Shown piece after piece: positions 4,866 through 7,884 of a stretch of DNA of 7,884 nucleotides. The notes below the pieces were generated by a model that was given only the letters and a program-made list of their open reading frames with translations, was not told where the DNA came from and did not search any database. The stretch is from an uncultured Riemerella sp. (GTDB taxonomy: Bacteria; Bacteroidota; Bacteroidia; Flavobacteriales; Weeksellaceae): positions 1 through 7,884 of the forward strand of contig CALHQK010000084.1 of the NCBI GenBank assembly GCA_938037185.1, written 5' to 3'. A program made the translations under genes and the position numbers. The stretch's first letter is position 1. The number at the start of each line of letters is the position of its first letter.

Positions 4866-7622
4866 ATGTTTAAAAAATCTGTCTTGATTTGCGGTTTTAC
4901 AGTTGCTGCAATGCACTTCTGTAACGCACAAACCACAGTTTATGCTTATATCAAAGATGAGCAGGGCAAACCTGTGGAACGAGCTGAAGTAGACATGAAA
5001 GGCTCGGAGGAGAATATGATTGCAGACAAAATCGGGTATTTCCAGTTTGTAGATTTGAAACCTGGTAATTATCAGATCGTTGTCTTTAAAAACAATTACG
5101 AAACCAAGACCATTGATTTCAGTGTGCAGGAAGGAGAAAAAAGAAAGGATTTGGGCGTTATTGTCTTAAATTCAGTTCTTTACAATTCTACCGAACAAGG
5201 CTTCACTCTACTGGACAGCGATAGTGACAATGATGATGACAACAGCTCACTTCAGACTACTGTGGGACTGCTGCAGTCTTCGCAGGATATTTTCAATAGA
5301 ATCGCAGGGTATGATTTGGGATTTTATTGGTTCCGTCCGAGAGGCTTAGACAGCAGGTCTGGAGAAATGATGTTCAACGGTGTGTCCATGTCAAAACAAA
5401 ACAATGGAAATATAGATTTCAGCAGCTGGGGAGGACTGAATGAGATTACTCGTTATCCAGAAGTGGCTGCTAACCACTCGCCATCTGAATACGCTTTCGG
5501 AGGTATCAGTTCTGTAATTTATAAAAACACAAAGGCGAGCGAATACAGAAAAGGGAGCCAGCTGACTTACTCCCTTACGAATAGAAACTACCGCCACAGA
5601 CTCTCTTACCGATATACTTCGGGAATGAACAAAAACGGATGGGCTTTCACAGGAATGGTCAGCCGAAGATGGGCAAAAGAAGGCGTACAGGAGGGAACAT
5701 TCTATGATTCTTATGCTGCATATTTAGGGGTGGAAAAGAAAATCAATGACAAACACACCCTCACGCTCAATATGGTAGGAAACCCTTACAGAAGGGCTAC
5801 ATCCAGCCCTAACACGCAGGAAGTCTATGACTACAAAGGAATCTACTACAACTCCTACTGGGGATGGCAGGATGGTGAAAAAAGAAGCGAAAGAGTAAAA
5901 CGAGGTTTTCAGCCTATTTTCCAGCTAACGGATTATTGGAAAATCAATAAGAAAACGGAACTTTGGACAACGCTTTCTTATCAGTTTGGGAAAACAAAAT
6001 CTTCACGATTGGATTGGCATAATGCCCAAAACCCTTCGCCTACTTATTATAAAAACTTGCCAAGTTATTTCTTTGGAAAAGCAGAATATGACAATGTTCT
6101 TCAAAATTGGGTAAATGACAATCCTTCTGTATCTCAGATAGATTGGAATAGACTTTATCACGCTAACCTCAGCAACGGAGGGCGGTCAATATTCTATTTG
6201 GTGGATGATGTGAATGATGACAAAATTTGGAATCTTTCCACGCATTTCACATACAATTTTAATGATAAGACAAGATTTATCCTAAATGTTTCTTATCAAA
6301 ACTACAAGTCTGACCAATACAGAGAAATAAAAGACCTGTTAGGAGGGCAGTATGCTCTGAACCAAGACCCTTACAAGAGAAATGGAAGCGGAAAATACAA
6401 CGAATACGAAACAGATACCCACAAAGGCGTAGGTGATAAAATAAGCTACGACTACACTTTCGGAAGACAGGAAGTAAAAGTAAATCCAGCACTAAAATTC
6501 TCCACAGGAAAATTTGATGTTTTGGTGGCAGGGCAGTTCAGCTATTCTACTTCGTACCGAGATGGTAAATTCCAGCATTATCTGTATCCAGATTCTTATG
6601 GAAGAAGTAAAGATTATGAATTTACCAATTTTGGGCTAAAAGGACAAGTGATTTATAAAATCAATGGACGAAACTTCTTGGTTTATAACGGAACAGCTTA
6701 TTCCCAAGCGCCTTTCATGGAAGATTTATTCTTTAATCCAAGGGTAAATTCATCCGTAGTGGCAGGCATGAGAAGTATGTTTATCAATGCTAATGACCTC
6801 AGCTATGTGCTTTCTACACCTTTCGTAAAAGCAAGGCTGAGCGGATACATCATCAACTCTGAAAACGAAACCAATGTTCAGCGTTTCTTTGCTGATGGTT
6901 CTGTTTTACAAGGCGTAACTAATGGTGCATTTTTCACGCAGGTGATGAAGGATATGAAACGACAAAACCGAGGACTGGAACTAGGACTGGAAGTAAAAGT
7001 AACCTCCACGCTCTCACTACAAGGGCTGGCAAGCTACGGCGAATATGTTTATAATAACAATCCTAAATTATATTTCAGTTCCGATGCTGTGGGCGCTTCT
7101 GGAGGAACTACTTATACCTATATCGGAGATGCCTATATCAAAAACTACAGACAGGGAGGAACGCCTCAGACTGCATTTTCTCTTGGATTTAGATATAATA
7201 ACCCTAAATACTGGTGGGTAGGAGCAAACTGGAACTATTTTGATAATTCTTATTTAGACCCAGCGGCACTTATCAGAACCCAATATTTCATCACAAACCC
7301 TTCTACAGGAGCACCATACCCTGGGCTTGATGAAGCGGAACTGAGAAGAGTTCTCCGCCAGAAACAACTGCCTTCTGCATTCTTTGTCAATGTAAATGCA
7401 GGGAAATCTTGGCTCTTTGGTAAATATTATCTGATGGTTTCTGCTTCGGTGAATAACTTGTTAAACAACAAGAGCTACATCACAGGTGGATTCGAGCAGA
7501 CCCGAAAAGCTTCTTACAGAGATTTTGCAGCGGATTTTGACAAACAGTATCCTCCTTTCGCGCCTAAATATTGGTATTCACAGGGAAGGTCTTATTTCGT
7601 AAATGTTCAGTTTAGATTTTAA
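4866..7622 (+). CDS. TonB-dependent outer-membrane receptor with carboxypeptidase-regulatory-like domain
   Basis: TonB-dependent receptors import substrates too large or scarce for porins across the outer membrane, powered by TonB-ExbBD. The 918-residue product has a signal peptide (1-21, likely cleaved before Q22) and a carboxypeptidase-regulatory-like beta-sandwich at about 24-100 (VYAYIKDEQGKPVERAEV, then GYFQFVDLKPGNYQIVV). An acidic linker DSDSDNDDDN follows at 117-126, then a plug at about 128-225 with RPRGLDSRSGEMMFNGVSM. The rest is a long barrel rich in Tyr, Trp and Asn that ends in VNVQFRF, with the terminal Phe needed for BAM-assisted insertion. It belongs to a receptor type I associate with flavobacteria, marked by a plug of the form FRxRGxDS...NG and by NTQEVYDYKGIYYNSYWGWQ at residue 318 and following. 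It is not a SusC type: no SusD gene follows. A lipoprotein gene starts 29 bases downstream and is probably in the same operon. The substrate is unknown; the divergent EEP gene hints at phosphoesters or nucleic acids. Confidence 0.95.
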   Translation: MFKKSVLICGFTVAAMHFCNAQTTVYAYIKDEQGKPVERAEVDMKGSEENMIADKIGYFQFVDLKPGNYQIVVFKNNYETKTIDFSVQEGEKRKDLGVIVLNSVLYNSTEQGFTLLDSDSDNDDDNSSLQTTVGLLQSSQDIFNRIAGYDLGFYWFRPRGLDSRSGEMMFNGVSMSKQNNGNIDFSSWGGLNEITRYPEVAANHSPSEYAFGGISSVIYKNTKASEYRKGSQLTYSLTNRNYRHRLSYRYTSGMNKNGWAFTGMVSRRWAKEGVQEGTFYDSYAAYLGVEKKINDKHTLTLNMVGNPYRRATSSPNTQEVYDYKGIYYNSYWGWQDGEKRSERVKRGFQPIFQLTDYWKINKKTELWTTLSYQFGKTKSSRLDWHNAQNPSPTYYKNLPSYFFGKAEYDNVLQNWVNDNPSVSQIDWNRLYHANLSNGGRSIFYLVDDVNDDKIWNLSTHFTYNFNDKTRFILNVSYQNYKSDQYREIKDLLGGQYALNQDPYKRNGSGKYNEYETDTHKGVGDKISYDYTFGRQEVKVNPALKFSTGKFDVLVAGQFSYSTSYRDGKFQHYLYPDSYGRSKDYEFTNFGLKGQVIYKINGRNFLVYNGTAYSQAPFMEDLFFNPRVNSSVVAGMRSMFINANDLSYVLSTPFVKARLSGYIINSENETNVQRFFADGSVLQGVTNGAFFTQVMKDMKRQNRGLELGLEVKVTSTLSLQGLASYGEYVYNNNPKLYFSSDAVGASGGTTYTYIGDAYIKNYRQGGTPQTAFSLGFRYNNPKYWWVGANWNYFDNSYLDPAALIRTQYFITNPSTGAPYPGLDEAELRRVLRQKQLPSAFFVNVNAGKSWLFGKYYLMVSASVNNLLNNKSYITGGFEQTRKASYRDFAADFDKQYPPFAPKYWYSQGRSYFVNVQFRF

Positions 7623-7651
7623 TTAGTAATTCTTTTAAAAAATATATAAAA

Positions 7652-7884
7652 ATGAAAAAAGTATATCTAAAACAGGTTGTAGGAGCTTTATTGCTATTCG
7701 GAATTACCACTTCCTGCCTAAGGAAAGATGATTGGAGCGTTCCAGATATTACATGCACCAATAAGTTTGGGGATACTAACACTACTATGGCAGCCTTTGC
7801 GGCATTGGCTCCACATAGCGGGACAATTGTAATTAGTGATGACCAAATCTTCGATGGATATGTAATTTCTTCCGATGAAAATGG
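7652..7884 (+). CDS. Putative DUF5689-like lipoprotein, N-terminal part, cut by window edge
   Basis: An ATG at 7652 opens a frame that stays open to the window end (77 full codons). The product starts with MKKVYLKQVVGALLLFGITT followed by S21-C22: a basic N-terminus, a hydrophobic core and a Cys suited to lipid attachment, although Thr at -3 is a poor lipobox residue. After the Cys comes LRKDDW, whose charged residues may act as a surface-export signal of Bacteroidota lipoproteins. The segment IVISDDQIFDGYVISSDENG resembles the start of DUF5689 domains, where an OB-like beta fold carries a (V/I)xGYVxSSDExGNF-type motif. I recall such genes next to TonB-dependent receptors in flavobacteria; this comes from memory, not from a search. 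It follows the receptor stop by 29 bases with no terminator between, so it is probably in the same operon. Its function is unknown; a surface accessory that binds the receptor's substrate is one possibility. Confidence 0.8.
   Translation, partial: MKKVYLKQVVGALLLFGITTSCLRKDDWSVPDITCTNKFGDTNTTMAAFAALAPHSGTIVISDDQIFDGYVISSDEN

Noticed and set aside
6971..6992. 12-base direct repeat AGGACTGGAA in the receptor gene
   Set aside because: Only two copies; they encode a GLE-L-GLE stretch typical of alternating beta strands, so protein sequence explains the repeat.

Overview
The window looks like chromosomal DNA from a low-GC member of the Bacteroidota, most likely a flavobacterium near Chryseobacterium, Riemerella or related Weeksellaceae. 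This rests on the sequence alone: AT-rich leaders without Shine-Dalgarno sites, TAnnTTTG-type -7 promoter elements, signal peptides that end in Asn-Ala-Gln, and a TonB-dependent receptor with an N-terminal carboxypeptidase-regulatory-like domain followed by a DUF5689-like lipoprotein. The genus is an inference.

Left part (1-1200): prfA, peptide chain release factor 1, is complete on the + strand. It has its own candidate promoter and ends in a strong hairpin terminator shared with the convergent gene that follows.

Centre left (1210-2498, - strand): a membrane-anchored M23 (LytM-type) peptidase and a bactofilin form a two-gene unit. Their reading frames overlap by 46 bp. An internal ATG of the bactofilin frame also overlaps the peptidase stop as ATGA. 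The pair is a plausible cell-wall-shaping module: a cytoskeletal scaffold plus a peptidoglycan hydrolase.

Centre (2654-4716, - strand): a secreted endonuclease/exonuclease/phosphatase (EEP) family protein is followed, with a 4-bp ATGA overlap, by a CPBP-type intramembrane protease that has a soluble C-terminal extension of about 100 residues.

Right part (4866-7884, + strand): diverging from the EEP gene across a 149-bp AT-rich intergenic region are a 918-residue TonB-dependent receptor and, 29 bp further on, the start of a lipoprotein with a DUF5689-like sequence, cut by the window edge. The shared intergenic region carries two TAnnTTTG elements and a 22-bp dyad with 8-bp perfect arms just upstream of the receptor promoter. 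My working hypothesis is a surface scavenging system: a secreted phosphoesterase or nuclease, an outer-membrane transporter and a surface lipoprotein, perhaps for nucleic acids or phosphoesters. No substrate can be read from the sequence.

There is no stretch of more than 300 bases without a gene. I saw no tRNA, rRNA, CRISPR array, insertion sequence or phage gene.
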